Positions 46,745 through 60,100 of a DNA stretch of 64,000 nt are shown in pieces. Below the pieces are notes generated by a model. That model saw nothing but the letters and a program-made list of their open reading frames with translations. It searched no databases and was not told the origin of the DNA. Position 1 is the stretch's first letter; each line of letters opens with the position of its first letter. The translations under genes and the position numbers were made by a program. Origin of the DNA: Metridium senile (taxonomy: Eukaryota; Cnidaria; Anthozoa; Actiniaria; Metridiidae); the NCBI GenBank assembly GCA_949775045.1, contig OX459097.1:682001-746000 (forward strand), given 5' to 3'.

Positions 46745-49700
46745 TTAATTGTCTTTTTTATCCAAGCAGAGTGATTTGTGTATCTCGGCAACGTCTCTAT
46801 CAAAAAACTCTGGTATGAGGACGCCATCATTGTCGAACCAGGACGAAACAGACCTACAAAACAAGACAACTGTAGTTAGTTTCGCGGGGGCAAGAGGAGC
46901 GATAGAACGTCTGTTTTCTCAGGCTGCTGTTTAAGCTTGACTATTCAATACTCGCGGCTTTCGCAACAACAGGTCACGTGACCCTACCCCTTTTAAATCG
47001 AACAGCTGTGTCAAAATGAACATCAGAGATGAAGAGCACCTCCTTATTAGTAAGAAGCCAAAGTTTTAGCTCATAATGTTGAGCATAGGAGAAATAGCAT
47101 TAAATATAAAATTTAAAAAAAAATTAAATTTAAAATTCAATATTTTATAAGGCTTGCCCACCAGAGCATATTTCCCATACAAATCCTTATAAAATATTGA
47201 ATTGAATTTTTTTTTTTTTTAATTTTAAATTTAATGCCATTTCCCTCGTGTTACATTTTATGAGCTGATATTTCGCCTTCTTACTAATGTTGAGGTGCTC
47301 TTTTCATTTGTGATGTTCATTTTGACACAGCTGTTCGATTTAAAAGGGGTAGGGTCACGTGATCTGTTGTTGCAAAAGGCCTATCATATACAAAATGAAT
47401 ATCAACAGTAGTCAAGGGAAACATGCAAATAGCTCATGCCAACTGAAGACTATACAATCACAGTAATTGCACAAAATCAAGTATAATAGATGAATTGTTT
47501 AATAAAATACAACATGTTGATTGCCTACTATTGATTGATTAATACCTATTTTGTAGCTGCAGTTAAAATGTAGATCAACACACATAATTTACTAGCCTGA
47601 CGGGCCTGGGTCCTACGCTATCACTTTCACCCAGGCCCTTCTGAAAATCAGGCTAATAATTTACAAGATAATCTATATTTGAACTGATAGGTAATAGAAT
47701 GAAGTTTATAATACAAGAAATGTGATGAATGAAGAGTTTAGAACACTTTAAACCACGTCAGGTGATGACTCAAGATGTGATGTCTTTAATATTATTTTGT
47801 AACTACTATATACACATGGAAACTAGTGAGTAAACTAGTATATGCTGCGTCGGTGTTTGATATAAACGATAGGTAATATAATGAAATTTGTAACACCGTA
47901 AAAAATGTTGACTTAACATTAATGATGTTTCGAGCTTTAGCCCTTCGTCGGAGTGAAAGCAAAAAAAGTAAAAGCCTTTTACTCCAACGAAGGGCTAAAG
48001 CTAGAAACACCATTAATGTTAAGTCAACATTTTTTACGGTGTTACAAATTTTATTATATTACCTATACTATATACACAGGTAATTCAACATTTCTAGATA
48101 TACAACTGATCTCGAAAAGGTTGTCCACCTGCAAAGACATATATACTAAAAGAAATATCACGTGACTCACTATATATTCACTCTCCGCGCATGTAGAAAG
48201 TCAGGTGCGTTTGAAAGTAATGTGGTGGTGCATTCGAACAAGCAGTATCTTCCTTCGCTAAAAGTACCTGACTTTCTACACGCGCGGATAGTGAATATAT
48301 AATAAGTCACGTGATATTTCTTTTAGTATATATGTCTTTTTCAGGTGGACAACCTTTTCGAGATCGGCTGTATATGTATATGTATACTTTAATCATGTTT
48401 CTTATGTTTTGTACTTACTTCGACAAAGTCTGTTCTCGTTCTTTCTTGGTCTCGCCATCTTTAAATGACATTGTCAATGTGTAGAAATTATCATATCTCT
48501 TAAGAACTGATCGTAAGGTCCAAACATGGTCAGGCCCCTAAATAGGAAAGAATGTACTATTTGAACACATGACAAGATAATGCACATCTATTTTTCAAAA
48601 ATCACAGCTGAAGCTACACACCACTCTGAAGACTGCAAAGGATGACGGTAATATGAACATAATTTGTGATTTATCGTTTTTATTTTATCCTTTTTTAAAG
48701 AAATATTCATTTAATCATCTACCACTGCAACAACGTGTTATGGTCATATAACACGAACATGTACAACCAAAATACGCTATGAATAAATCGATAACAAGAG
48801 AAGAAATATCAACATCCTTTGCAGGCTTCAGAGTGTGGACTGTAGAATTGATTGTTATGGTCATATAACACAAACACGTACAACCAAATTATGCTATGAA
48901 TAAATCGATAACAAGAGAAGAAATACCGACATCCTTTGCAGACTGTTGACTGTTGATATTATTTAATGAACAGTTTTTAAACTATTTATTGCAATAGTAC
49001 ATGTACTCTCCTACTTACAACTCCAGCATCATCCTTCTGAATGGCAACCAGTATATAATTCTTCTCTTTAAAGGTTGTAAAAAATGTCAGTACACCCATC
49101 AGAATGAAATACTTGAAACAGAGTCAAGGACATCAAATGTAGCTAATAATGAATGGTGCTAATTAATACTTAGTAGTGACAAAAAGACCACTGCAACTGT
49201 GTGTGATAGTTAACAACAAACAAAAGTAAGCATTCTACCATATCATACACCTAATTCAAAAAACATTGATGGCTGAACAATGATTGGCGATTGCACAACC
49301 AAAAGGAACTGAGGGTAATACAAATTTCTTCTTTTTCCTTTCTAAAATTACCCAAACACCGTTCACCGATTTACCTTAGATTGGGTTATTTAGAAAGGAA
49401 TACAAAGAAATTTGTATTACCCACAGTTCCTTTTGGTCGTGCAATCACCAATCGACAATTGCCATTCTACCCTACAACCTTTTTTGAATTAGGTGTATAA
49501 AGAGGCCACATTTACATTAATTATCTTGCAAGATCATTATTTGATCATTGCTAATAACCAAAATAAGTATAGAATGTTGGTCTTTAAAAAGTGCAACTCC
49601 GACACGACATGGGCACATATTCTTATTATGATACAGGCTGTTTTGAGTTGATTTATATATTAATAAAGTGAACAAAAATCCTGACAGTGGCTCGTTGTCG

Positions 49701-50885
49701 TTCTTGGTAGTAGATATTAGGTTATTACATAAGTCTACAAACATTTGAAGTTAGATCAAAACATGGCCATCAATAAACTTTTCCATTTGTGTTGACTGAG
49801 CACCAGTCCCCACGAGACTCCACAGGAAGCCCGAGAATCATCCCTCACATTATATACAATTGGTTAAAGGATATAAGACAACACATAAAATAAGGGCTGG
49901 TCTGGATTTTGGGAATGGGTTCATATAGTCATATCCAAGAGCAATCAGGGCAAACGCTACAGACAGCGTACAAATACCAAGTCTTGTATCAGTTAATGAA
50001 TGATCTTCATGATAACCAAAATGATCTGTCAACACCTGTACATAAACAAACAAAATCAATACACACTATATAAACTATATACCAGTATCAGGGATGAAAC
50101 CATGAATATATATATAGAGGAGTGAACTAGCATTTCCAGGGGGGGGGGGGGGGGGACTAGGTAATTAGGAGTGAAAAATGGTGTTATTTTCAAATGTTTG
50201 ATTTATCTCAATAGGCACACACAAGTTATGTATGCTTTATTTTAGAGATAGCTCTATATTTCAAGTATATATGTATATGATGCATGTACCAAATACCCAT
50301 TTTCATTACAAGAACATTGAAATGTTTATGTATGGACTTTAATTCTTATTTTTTAAAGTTGTGATGGTTGTGTTTTATGTTGATGATTGCCTTTTCTATG
50401 ACATTTCTATCGAAATCACCGATCAATGACTTTAAATCAGCCAAAACTCCTTAACAATGCAGTAAAACTAAAAAAAATTAATCGTTATGTCCAGACGCTA
50501 GAAATACTGAAAGCTGACGTGTCTCAGTGCTTATAATAGATTGTACAATGTAGTAGCATTTTACAAGGCTTGTATGCTTGGTATAACATTGAAAACACCA
50601 CAATTATTACTCTATAAAGAATACAAGATATGTATCGCTTTAACCAGAAGGAAGTCGTAAATTACAGCAATAAAAAAGTACCTTTTTGGCTGCATCATCT
50701 AGAGAATTTTTCACAGCATTGCCATCCCATTTATCGATCTTCACGGGCTTGTCGTCGACTGACCACTACAAAAATGATTGAATACATGACATTAACTTCC
50801 TTACAACAAATAACAACTAGTAAATAGTCTTTACCGTAACCTTCCACGCTTCTTGCCCTTTCTTTTTGTTGCCTCCAGTCGCCAT
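46745..50885 (-). CDS. SPCS2: Signal peptidase complex subunit 2 (SPC25)
   Basis: Six exons: 50835-50885, 50682-50765, 49875-50035, 49019-49112, 48419-48537, 46745-46853; 205 residues (human 226). The family stretch DDKPVKIDKWDG, then NSLDDAAKK, is almost identical to human. Two membrane segments form a hairpin: GICTLSVAFALIALGYDYM, then PALILCVVLYFILMGVLTFF. Further matches are PDHVWTLRSVLKRYDNFYTL and IPEFFDRDVAEIHKSL. It is an ER-membrane accessory subunit of signal peptidase, which removes signal peptides from nascent secretory proteins; it is not catalytic. The intron 49113-49874 has U12-type signals instead of GT-AG. The start codon lies in CCAAAATGGCGAC, a YY1-like context. The last exon sits beside transposon palindromes at 46890-47375. 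Confidence 0.94.
46975..47375. mobile_element. Large palindromic element, about 400 bp
   Basis: CAGGTCACGTGACCCTACCC at the left mirrors GGGTAGGGTCACGTGATCTG at the right. AAATCGAACAGCTGTGTCAA mirrors TTGACACAGCTGTTCGATTT, and the arms continue to an AT-rich centre. Intronic in SPCS2. Confidence 0.88.
47592..47657. repeat. Short hairpin repeat
   Basis: TAGCCTGACGGGCCTGGGT mirrors ACCCAGGCCCTTCTG...TCAGGCTA. Related words occur at 17510-17540. Confidence 0.65.
47805..48070. repeat. R1 repeat as a long inverted pair
   Basis: Left arm AGGTAATATAATGAAATTTG to CTTTAGCCCTTCGTCGGAG; the right arm is its inverse ending TTATATTACCTAT. Both hammerhead segments are degenerate (CCGACGA, CCAACGA). Intronic in SPCS2. 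Confidence 0.85.
48090..48375. mobile_element. Palindromic element, about 285 bp
   Basis: GATCTCGAAAAGGTTGTCCA mirrors TGGACAACCTTTTCGAGATC exactly. ATATATACTAAAAGAAATAT, CACGTGAC and GTAGAAAGTCAGGT have matching inverses. It directly follows the R1 pair. Confidence 0.9.
48600..48960. repeat. Diverged tandem/inverted repeat
   Basis: GGTCATATAACACGAACA...AATCGATAACAAGAGAAGAA occurs twice (from 48750 and 48860). CTGAAGACTGCAAAGGATG at 48620 is inverted relative to CATCCTTTGCAGGCTTCAG at 48813. The motif CTTGCAAAGGATG also occurs at 11230. Confidence 0.75.
49113..49874 (-). other. Putative U12-type (minor spliceosome) intron in SPCS2
   Basis: On the minus strand the intron begins ATATCCTTT, the exact AT-AC class U12 donor. 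TCCTTGAC, a perfect U12 branch site, lies near the 3' end, with the branch adenosine 12 nt before the G of CAAG. No GT donor at this boundary preserves the conserved protein; using ATATCC restores CVVLYFILMG in register with the human protein. Terminal nucleotides are AT...AA or, shifted by one, TA...AG; the sequence does not decide. Confidence 0.7.
49243..49502. mobile_element. Palindromic TIR element inside the SPCS2 U12-type intron
   Basis: ACACCTAATTCAAAAAACA at the left mirrors TTTTTTGAATTAGGTGT at the right. CAACCAAAAGGAACTG and GGTAATACAAATTTCTT have inverses. About 260 bp. Confidence 0.85.
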
Positions 50886-51299
50886 TTTGGATCTTTTGTC
50901 TTCGAAGAATAAACCGCTGACATGCATGTATATCCTCTACACAGGGAGCCCAAGGAACGTGCAACTCAGAGACGGGAGTACGTGAAGCTTATGTGATTTT
51001 GATTTATATTGTTTTCCCACTGAATTAACCATTTTTACCATACCCACTGACAATATGGATGGTGAAGTTTTTAGATTGGGATAGCGAGGATGAGGTCGAA
51101 ATTTTCACCACTTGACTAATGTAAATTTAGTTTAGTTAATAGAATTCGTCATAACAAGATATTTATATACATAACAATATTTGGATGAACAGGTGAAAAT
51201 TACAGGACGAAAATCCCAATTGACAATTTAAACCTACAAAAAAGTAAAGCATCAAATAAACAAAGTTAACAAATATTTAAATAATTAATATAAACAGAA

Positions 51300-51660
51300 A
51301 AATATTTTAAATCTATGGTGGCCGATACGTAGTTAATTTATTTGAGTAGAGAATTTGCAGTAGATTTTTGAACTGAGTAGATAGGCTATCAACGTTCTTT
51401 AAGTTCGAGGGGAGACTGCTCCACAAAGCTATAGTTCTGGGAAAGTATGATTTACGGTAGTAATTTTGTTTGTGATGTAAAAGAGGTCTATAGTTCGAAG
51501 GGTCAAATTTCCGCGTAGAGTAGCTTGACGTAGACGGAATTAGTAGGTTGGAAATTTTTTTATGTGGATGATTTCGGATTTAATCTTGTAAAACAATGTC
51601 CTGGGTCGATGATATCACGTCTATGCTTTTTAATTGACTCAATTTTCCTATCCCCTAATG
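51300..51660 (-). mobile_element. 3' end of a decayed non-LTR retrotransposon
   Basis: On the minus strand one frame reads RKSYFPRTIALWSSLPSNL and then NVDSLSTQFKNLLQIL, the characteristic C-terminus after the reverse transcriptase of LINE-type elements. A related, frameshifted segment with KKHRRDIIDP lies upstream. No intact RT; 5'-truncated dead copy. Confidence 0.72.
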
Positions 51661-51944
51661 GTTCATTGTTTATTTTATTGTCTCTTTTCTACTTTTTATG
51701 TTATTATTTCATAGTGAATGACTGTACCCCCATCCCTCAGGAAAATCCTTCAATTACCACGGCATCGCAGTTCCATCGTCCCAGTGTAGTTACCAATGAC
51801 AACCAGGCAAACATCACCAGTATAGTTTATTTACAAAAACATTGTTATAAAGTATGTTATCATTACAATGAGAACGCAATGATGAAGTTTATTATCAAAG
51901 TAGTTTTCATTTACCCGCGCAACAAGATACCTAGTCGAATACTG

Positions 51945-52130
51945 TAATAACCCACGTATAAGAACCTGAATTTTTCAATTTAGCCTAAATAGGTTCTTAT
52001 AAGATTCTTTTATAAATGGTACTTAAACCTTAATAGGCTCTTATGTGGAGGGGGCTTAAAATGAAAACTTTAGCCTAACAGGTTCTTAAAACCCAGGTTC
52101 TTATACGTGGGATATTACTGTATTGTAGAA
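51945..52130. mobile_element. TIR element, about 185 bp
   Basis: TACTGTAATAACCCACGTAT and AAGAACCTG mirror CAGGTTCTTATACGTGGGATATTACTGTA-type sequence at the right end. AGGTTCTTAT recurs inside. Confidence 0.82.
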
Positions 52131-52434
52131 ACACATTGAAATGTGGATACATGTATTGGTAAAAAGTCTCTACAGGTTGAAGAAAACCATGCACTTTATA
52201 ATTAATTTACTAATAAATCGAACTATTGATCGATATTATGGTAGTCGGCGATGTCACACGCATTTCTACGATCAAGTGTTCGATTTAATTAACTTGACTG
52301 ATCAAATGGAAATGTATTGTAGCACATGCACACTTGGTACTAGCTAGTTGCAATCTTTAGCTTCCCCGCCATCATTACTACCATCTCTAGACTACTGGCC
52401 TATGGCGTTACATCCTCCATAACTATTCTTAAAG

Positions 52435-52590
52435 ACTAGAGTGAAGTCATTTAACGGGTGAAATAGATATTAAACTAAATACACCTTAGCAGTCTCTAAA
52501 CCCATTGTTTTTTAGTCTATTTGACTATTACACTTTAGCAAGCAATTTCTTAATTTTCACGGGTTAAATGTCTTCACTCTAACCCTCAGG
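52435..52590. mobile_element. TIR element, about 155 bp
   Basis: AGAGTGAAGTCATTTAACGG mirrors GTTAAATGTCTTCACTCT, with GGGTGAAA and TTTTCAC continuing the arms. Confidence 0.8.
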
Positions 52591-53600
52591 CTACTAGCCT
52601 GCATCACATCTTGTATGTATCATTCATAGTTAATAGACTACATGCCGGAGTTAATTCAAACAAATCTATCGTTTTTCATAGTATATCATTGGCTAGCCCG
52701 TACACGTAGCTCAACAGGAGAACTTACTGCGCATCATTATCGGTGTAAAATATACTTTCTTAACTATATTTAGAGTAGTCAGTCACCTGGACTACCGCTT
52801 AAGGCACTCGCGAAGTTCACGTCGTTGCGGTACGTGTGCGAGCTTAGTGTTAGGTCCCTATATCTATTTGCTGTGTATCAGTTCGTTCAACTATTCTATA
52901 ATTACATGCAATATCATTCCAGGCTATCTTGAGCACCACGTCCCTCCATCAGTACTGACTAAATAGGCTACGGGTGCTTTCATTTTAAGCAGGTAGCACG
53001 TGACAAAAGATGTTATAAAGTATTCTACACGTGATGCCACGCCCTAATGTCAACCTAAAACAACTTACTGTAATCGCATCATTTGCTTTGATTGCCACAC
53101 CGAAGATATACTATTTGGAGTGATCAAATTCTTTAGAATTCAACTAAATTCAAAATCTCTTTAGTTTTAAAAAACGTTGCAGTATTCCAGCATCATGTCG
53201 AGCAATTTGTTCATGATTGGAGATCATTTTATCGAGGTTACTTCGTAGTGGTATAAAGGAGAATGATATTTTAAAGGGTTACATGGGAAGGTTTTCTACG
53301 TCAGATCTAATAACACATTTATCGTCAATGACTCGGGCCATTTTCAAAACCATACGCGCGCAAAAGGATTAGAGTTTCGTGCGATATGTGTTTCTAGGAA
53401 ATATGGGTTTTGTGTTCCCTTATACATTGAGTATTTAAAGAGCGACAAAACAACACTTCTATTCTATAAGAAGTATCCAGAGCGTGCGGTGTTCTATTAA
53501 GGTTACACAGATTATACTATGAAATATATATATATTTTCATACAAAAATCTGTTCTTTATACATTTGGAATATTAAAATTGTCTATGTACACAACAAGTC

Positions 53601-56600
53601 CTATAAAGGCGGGGCATTGATTCCCGGATGTAGAAAATGACAAGAATCTCCCCGTAGGCAGCCCCGTTGGGAGACGAAATGACGACAGATAGGCAGCAGA
53701 CCTCGACCTCGTCCTCTGCCACGCCCACCACGACCACGTGGTATTCCTCGACCTCTTCCACGCATGTTAACACCCATGCCTTCCTCTCCCTCCATTCCTT
53801 CGGGGATTTCGTCACCAAATTCGTTTTGAGTATTCTACAAAAAATAAATAAATAAATAAATATATTAAACAAAAAATGATATAACATACTGTACTGTTGA
53901 TCATCATTATCATATTTTGCTCCATCATCATCATCATCGTTATCATGCACCTCTTTTTTTGTGCTCAGGGTTTGAAAGGGTTTGTAAAACAGTCGTCTCC
54001 CTCACCTCCACCACACCGTCCAAACCATTATTATGTCATAATCATCATCGCAACAACCACAACCGTCATCCTCCTCATCATCATTATCACAACGACTCAT
54101 GATCATCATCGCAACCACCACTACCACAACCATCATCATCATTACCATAACCACTACCACAACCACCATCATCATTATCATCGCAACCACCACTACCACA
54201 ACCATCATCATCATCATCATTACCACAACCATCATAATCATTACCACTACCACTACCACCATCATCATTACCACAACCACTATCACAACCACAACCACCA
54301 TATAATCATTATCACAACCACTATCACTACCACAGCCATCATCATTATCACAACGACTTCTTCATCATCATCACAACCATCATCATCATCCTCATCATTA
54401 TCACAACCGCCACTATCATCACTGTATTCTTACCAGATCGGGTAAGAGAGGTCTGGGACCGCCCATTCTTGGATGCATCCCTCCTCTGATTGGTCCATCT
54501 GGACCACCATGGAATGGTTGATTTGGTCGTGGGCCTCCAGGGCCTTGGAACCTAGGTCGTTGTTCTGGATGAAAGTGGGGTCTAGGCCCCCTCGGTCCAA
54601 ATTGTCCAGGAGCTCCCATATCACCTGGGCCTGAAATATATAAAGTATAAATGTGTTGTATTAAAAATGAAAAGGAAAAAAAGTGATCCACTTTGCACTA
54701 TTCTTGCACTCTATTTGAGAATTTAATATAATAATAATAATTTAATTCTTAGCGCACTACATATTCTCAGTGCTCTTACAATAATATAGAAAAAATAAGT
54801 AACAAATAGGAAATATAAATGATTAAAATAATTTTATGGAAAAATGATGATGAGAATAGTTATGAAAAAAAACCTAGGAATTATAAAGTAATGTCTTCAG
54901 CATTATTTTGAATGACTCTGTGGAAGGTGCGTTTCCAATTTCTACCGGTAGTTCATTCCACAAAGTGGAATTGACAGAAAACTCTAATAAAATGAACCGT
55001 CTTTGACTCCTACACTACAGTTATATCATCTAGTGGTTTCCTTACCAAGTCCAAGTATTCCCATTCCAGGCATTCCAAGTCTTGGTTTTCCTTGAATCGG
55101 TTCCAGGATACTTTTAAGAGCATTGGGTAGTGCACCACTTTCATGTTGCTGCTGCATTTGTTGTTGTTGTTGCTGCTGCTGTTTTACACTTGATAATAAT
55201 TGATTTAATGGTTGACCGCTACCGCTTTTCGACTACACAAATAGAAATATAGTTTAGAAACACAAAAACTTGGCTTTCAATGAAAAGTAATACACAAATA
55301 GAAATATACTTTTAGAAACAATACAAAAAACGTTTGAATGGATGGATAGATGAATGAAATACAGATACAGATATAAGTGATGTTTAGTAATTTTATTGAA
55401 ATGGACTATACAAATAAGTTATTATTATTGGTAGTATTAAGTTAAGTTCACATTTTTTACAGTGTTTCATTCTATTACCTATCGTATATATAAAACACCG
55501 ACACATCCTATACTAGTTTACTCCCTAGTTTCCATTTATTATTGTTATTATTATATGTTGAACTCACCATAATCTTATCTAAAAGAGACTGTACAGACAC
55601 AGGATCTGCTAATAAAGGAAAAACAACATATGAGAACACATTTTGGAGAAAAACATGAAATACATTGACTGAATTACCTGATGGGGTGGAGCTTGCTGCT
55701 GCAGGGGCAGGACCTGGATGGAAAGAGCACAAATTAATAAAATACTCAGAAAATCTTTGTACGAACATTTAATTAACTGAATTGTACCCTGAAGACACTT
55801 CTGTCTTTATAATATAAATTTAAGTCAGAGAAAAGAATGACAAATCAATGAAACAAAACCCAGACTGCAGTAACAAGAATTGTAAGGAAATACTGATAAC
55901 TACTGTAAATATATTTTGGAATATGAAATAAAATAATAAAACCAAGTCATTAATAATAATAATAATAAATAAAAAAAGGAGCCTTTATCCTCATGGCAGT
56001 GGTTTCAAAAACAATGATATTCATGACAGGTTTGCTGACAGTAAGTTAGTACAATAGGTGGATTGCATCCATTCCCAGGAGAGTGAATTGAGCAAAAGAA
56101 ACGGCAGCCATGCTGGTGGTCTTGACAAAAGAAAACCATCACCGTGACTGGTGGTACTTTTGTTTGATCCACTTTCCTGGGAATAGTTACAAACCAAGAA
56201 TACTTCAATGTTTACCAGGTGTAGCTGAGAATAATGATGCCAATGCTGCAGGGAGTTGAACTGATGATAAAGCAGAAGGTGTAGGTACAGCCTGCTTGGG
56301 TGTTGGGTGTGTTGTTCCTTTCTAAAAACACAAAATAACACATGAATCAATGCAAAATATTGAAAACAAATTAACCAACTTATAGGTTGATATCATCGTT
56401 TTGTCATTTTATTGATATTTTAAAATCATTAGCACCGATCTGTGAGTACCTTTTAGGAGTCGTTTTCAAAATCTCCGCCGAGCACACCTACCACTTGGAC
56501 AAAGGGAGTACCCCCCGGGCATTAGCAGATATCAGAGTTGCATTCCATGGCCTTTCGAGGCATTTGGGTCAACAACAAGGTAGATGTAAAGAAACTGACT

Positions 56601-57090
56601 TGTCACAACTTAGTAGTGACTGTATTCTGATATCTGATATTGATGAATAGAAATGACAAGAAACAACCTCCTAGGAAAGAAAGGTTTTTCCCCAATCTTC
56701 TACATACAAAAAAAGAAAAAAACTACTTTCTTTGTATAAGTTCATGAAAACCGTCTTTTGCTAATATGGGCATTGCTTTTCCCCTTATTTCCCCTCTGGA
56801 GTTGACTTACTTCATCATGAGGGATGACTTTAGGTTCTCCAGTAACCTGTTTTTCATTTTCAATATCAGGTTCAGCAGGACTGTCGGGTAAACTGGAAAC
56901 AAGAACCAAGATATTACATCTAGCATGTATATAAAAGCTAACACACATTCATGATTTATCTTAGTTCTCAATCAACCAACCAACCTGAATCAATCAAACA
57001 CTCAAACAATCAATCAAACATTCAATCAATCAATCAACCAACCAATCAAACATTCAATCCATCAATCAATCAACCAAACAATCAAACAAT

Positions 57091-57121
<31 letters not shown>

Positions 57122-60100
57122 CCAACCAACCAATCAATCAATCAACCAACCAATCAATCAATCAACCAACCAATCAATCAACCAATCAATCAATCAACCA
57201 ATCAACCAACCAACCAAGCATGTATATCGTACTAATCTATTGTAATTGTAATCTGAATTATTGTCTTCTCGTGTGTCACATTTAATGTGATACTCTTTAA
57301 ATGTAAATTTTGTGTGTATATTTGTTTTACTCGTTTGTTATTTATCAATAAATCATAAAATCAAAACAAAAAAACCCCAATCCATCAATTAATCACTTTA
57401 TTTTACAAATAAAAACACATTGCAGGCAGACATTGTGTGCAAGAATAAATATAGTTGATAGGGGGTGCATGGTTGGCCAAGTGGCGAGAGCACTGACTGA
57501 AGTGATGCATGAAAAATATCTAATGTATTGGTATTGGAGTGCCAGCAGATGAAAAGCCACTATGTGGATCTGCTGTGAAGAGTTGATGAATGTTTTTTCA
57601 TGGTGAAATATCAAAATTTATTATCCAACTAGTCATAGACGAGTAAAAATATAGCAGGAGTAGGACTGGATCGAGTAAAAATATCCAGCGATATTTTACT
57701 AGTCTTTCAAGTAGATAGTTTGATGTATAATATGGCTGGATATTTTACTTGTTAACTTGCATTTTGACTCGCCCGGAATCTTGTCAAAATACAGCGTTTC
57801 ACTAGTAAAATATCCAGCCATATTACACATCAAACTGTCTAATAAGATATATATATTATAATATCCTACCTTGATTTGGAGAAGAAGATATCGGCCAAAA
57901 CACTAGACTCTCGTTCACTCTGATATAATGAATTGAAACAAACCATTATTAGTATTAAATTATAATAAAAACAACATTGTAATATATATTTTAGATTCAA
58001 CAATACAGACCTTTCCCACCAAGAAGCTAATCATACACAAGTGCCTGTCAAGGGTCACTCTATCACAAGAATAGGCTTGCTTGGTATGATTAGCATATGA
58101 TTAGCTGCTCCATGAGAAAGGACTATATATGGTCAAGATGGTCTAAAAGTCTAACAGACTAAAGGTCTAACGGTCTGACAGTCTAACGGTCTGACAGTCT
58201 AACGGTCTGACAGTCTAAAGGTCTAACAGACTGAAGGTCTAATGGTTGAAAGGTCTAATTATGGTTTAAAGGTCTAACAAACTAAATATCTAACAGTCTA
58301 AAGGTCTAACAGACCAAAAGTCTAACGGTCTAAAGGTCTATTAGTCTAAATGTTTAACAGACTAAAGGTCTAACGGTCTAACGGTCAAAATATAGTACAA
58401 AGGTAACTCTAATTCATTTATTATTATTATTATTACTTTTGGTCACAAACCTGAATTTTTTTCTCTTCACTTTTAGCTCCATATGATACACTGGTATTTA
58501 TTCCTTCCATTGGCTTTGGTCGATACCACTGTTAATAGTACAACATACCATTCATTCATTTCATTCAGAAAATAAAGACTTTAAAACATTTGCAAAACAA
58601 GTGTACAAACTATTGTTAAACAAAGCTAAAACACGCCTTGGAATTTCATAACTTGTAGATTATCATACTTTCATATACACAACTTTTATACTATTTCCAT
58701 ATCACTATTTATTTTTCTATTTGACAATCATTATGTTACTTTGAAGATGTAGAGCTACCATGTAGATAAGCTTCAAATAAACCGTTATTATTATTATTAT
58801 TATTATTATTATTTGATATGAGGTAACTTGAACAACTCACAAATAACGTTGAACAACTCACAAACAACTCTAACTACAAAAAGTTTATCATACAGTATTT
58901 GCCGATGTATAAGTCGACTCGGTGTGTAAGTCGACCCCCCTAAAATCTTGATTAATATCCCGATTTCTTATATATCCTTTGTATAAGTCGAACCCCTTAT
59001 CCCTACATATTTCATACAAGTCTTCCTGAGAAATCATAATAAAAGTTCCAAGAAAAATTAAAGTAGGGCTGGAATTTCTTAAACACTGTTTGCGTTGTTC
59101 GTAACAGGCAGCCATTTTGAATTGCTTAGTAACCTCCCAACCGGTGATATAGACTAGGAACGACTTAAAAGTCATGTGATTATCAAACAATATGGCGTCG
59201 TACTACACATCAGTCAAAATTCTTGTGGTGATATAGTTGTTTCTGAATTGTTCAACGAACAAAAAACGATTTCTAAAATATTTCTGGGTGCCCACAGGTC
59301 TGTGATTTGCACTGTAAGTCCCGGTCAAACAGCTTCAAAATTCATTTCAACACTTTCAACATTGTTGAAAGCATTTAAAGGCACAGACAAACAGCTTTAA
59401 CAATGACATTCAACAAAGTCAAACTGATGTTGAAGCAAATGTTGAAGCCGTTTGACTGGACCTTTACAAACATAATGTTTTGAGTACCTTGAGTTTTTCA
59501 ATCATTACATCTTCATTCAGTCTCTTGGATTTTTCAATTAACTATAAATAAAACAAATCAATAAGTTAATTGAATGGAATTCATGGGGCCATCTCTGTGT
59601 ACATGACGCAGTGTAATTTAGAAACAGCAAAAGACCCAAAACTGTTAGACAATGAACAAAGCTAACAAAGAATACAATAGGTTTCCAGTACATGGAGAAA
59701 GGTATGAATCAAATCAGAATGAGCATTAACATTTGTACATCATTCTATGATTGACCATTATTATCATATTGATGTGAACACTACAAGTGTAATATAAACC
59801 TGTTTTTCCATTGAATCATCCCCATCATCATTAATACCACCGTCACCATAATCATCATCAATACCACCATCATCATCATCATAATCAACTCTACCACCAT
59901 AACCATCATCATCATTGATCACTATCATCATTTAAACCACCATCAACATAATCATCATCAATACCACCATCATCATTACAATCATTACCGCCACCATCAT
60001 CATCATCATCACTATTATCATCACCCCCACTATCATCATCATTATCATCATCACCCCCACTATCATCATCATCACTATTGAGTTCTAACAATAAACTCAC

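Larger units (their letters stand above)
50886..53600. other. Intergenic region between SPCS2 5' end and PPP1R10 3' end
   Basis: SPCS2 promoter side first, then a non-LTR retrotransposon fragment (51300-51660) and TIR elements (51945-52130, 52435-52590). The remaining 52.6-53.6 kb has only AT-rich unique sequence in which I see no gene. Confidence 0.65.

Noticed and set aside
51564..51947. Plus-strand frame of 127 codons
   Set aside because: It runs antisense through the LINE remnant and into a TIR element; composition is AT-driven.
56005..56350. Cys/His-bearing minus-strand frame read as a zinc-binding exon of PPP1R10
   Set aside because: The frame overlaps the real exon 56216-56321 in another phase and the part left of it shows no splice-compatible continuation.
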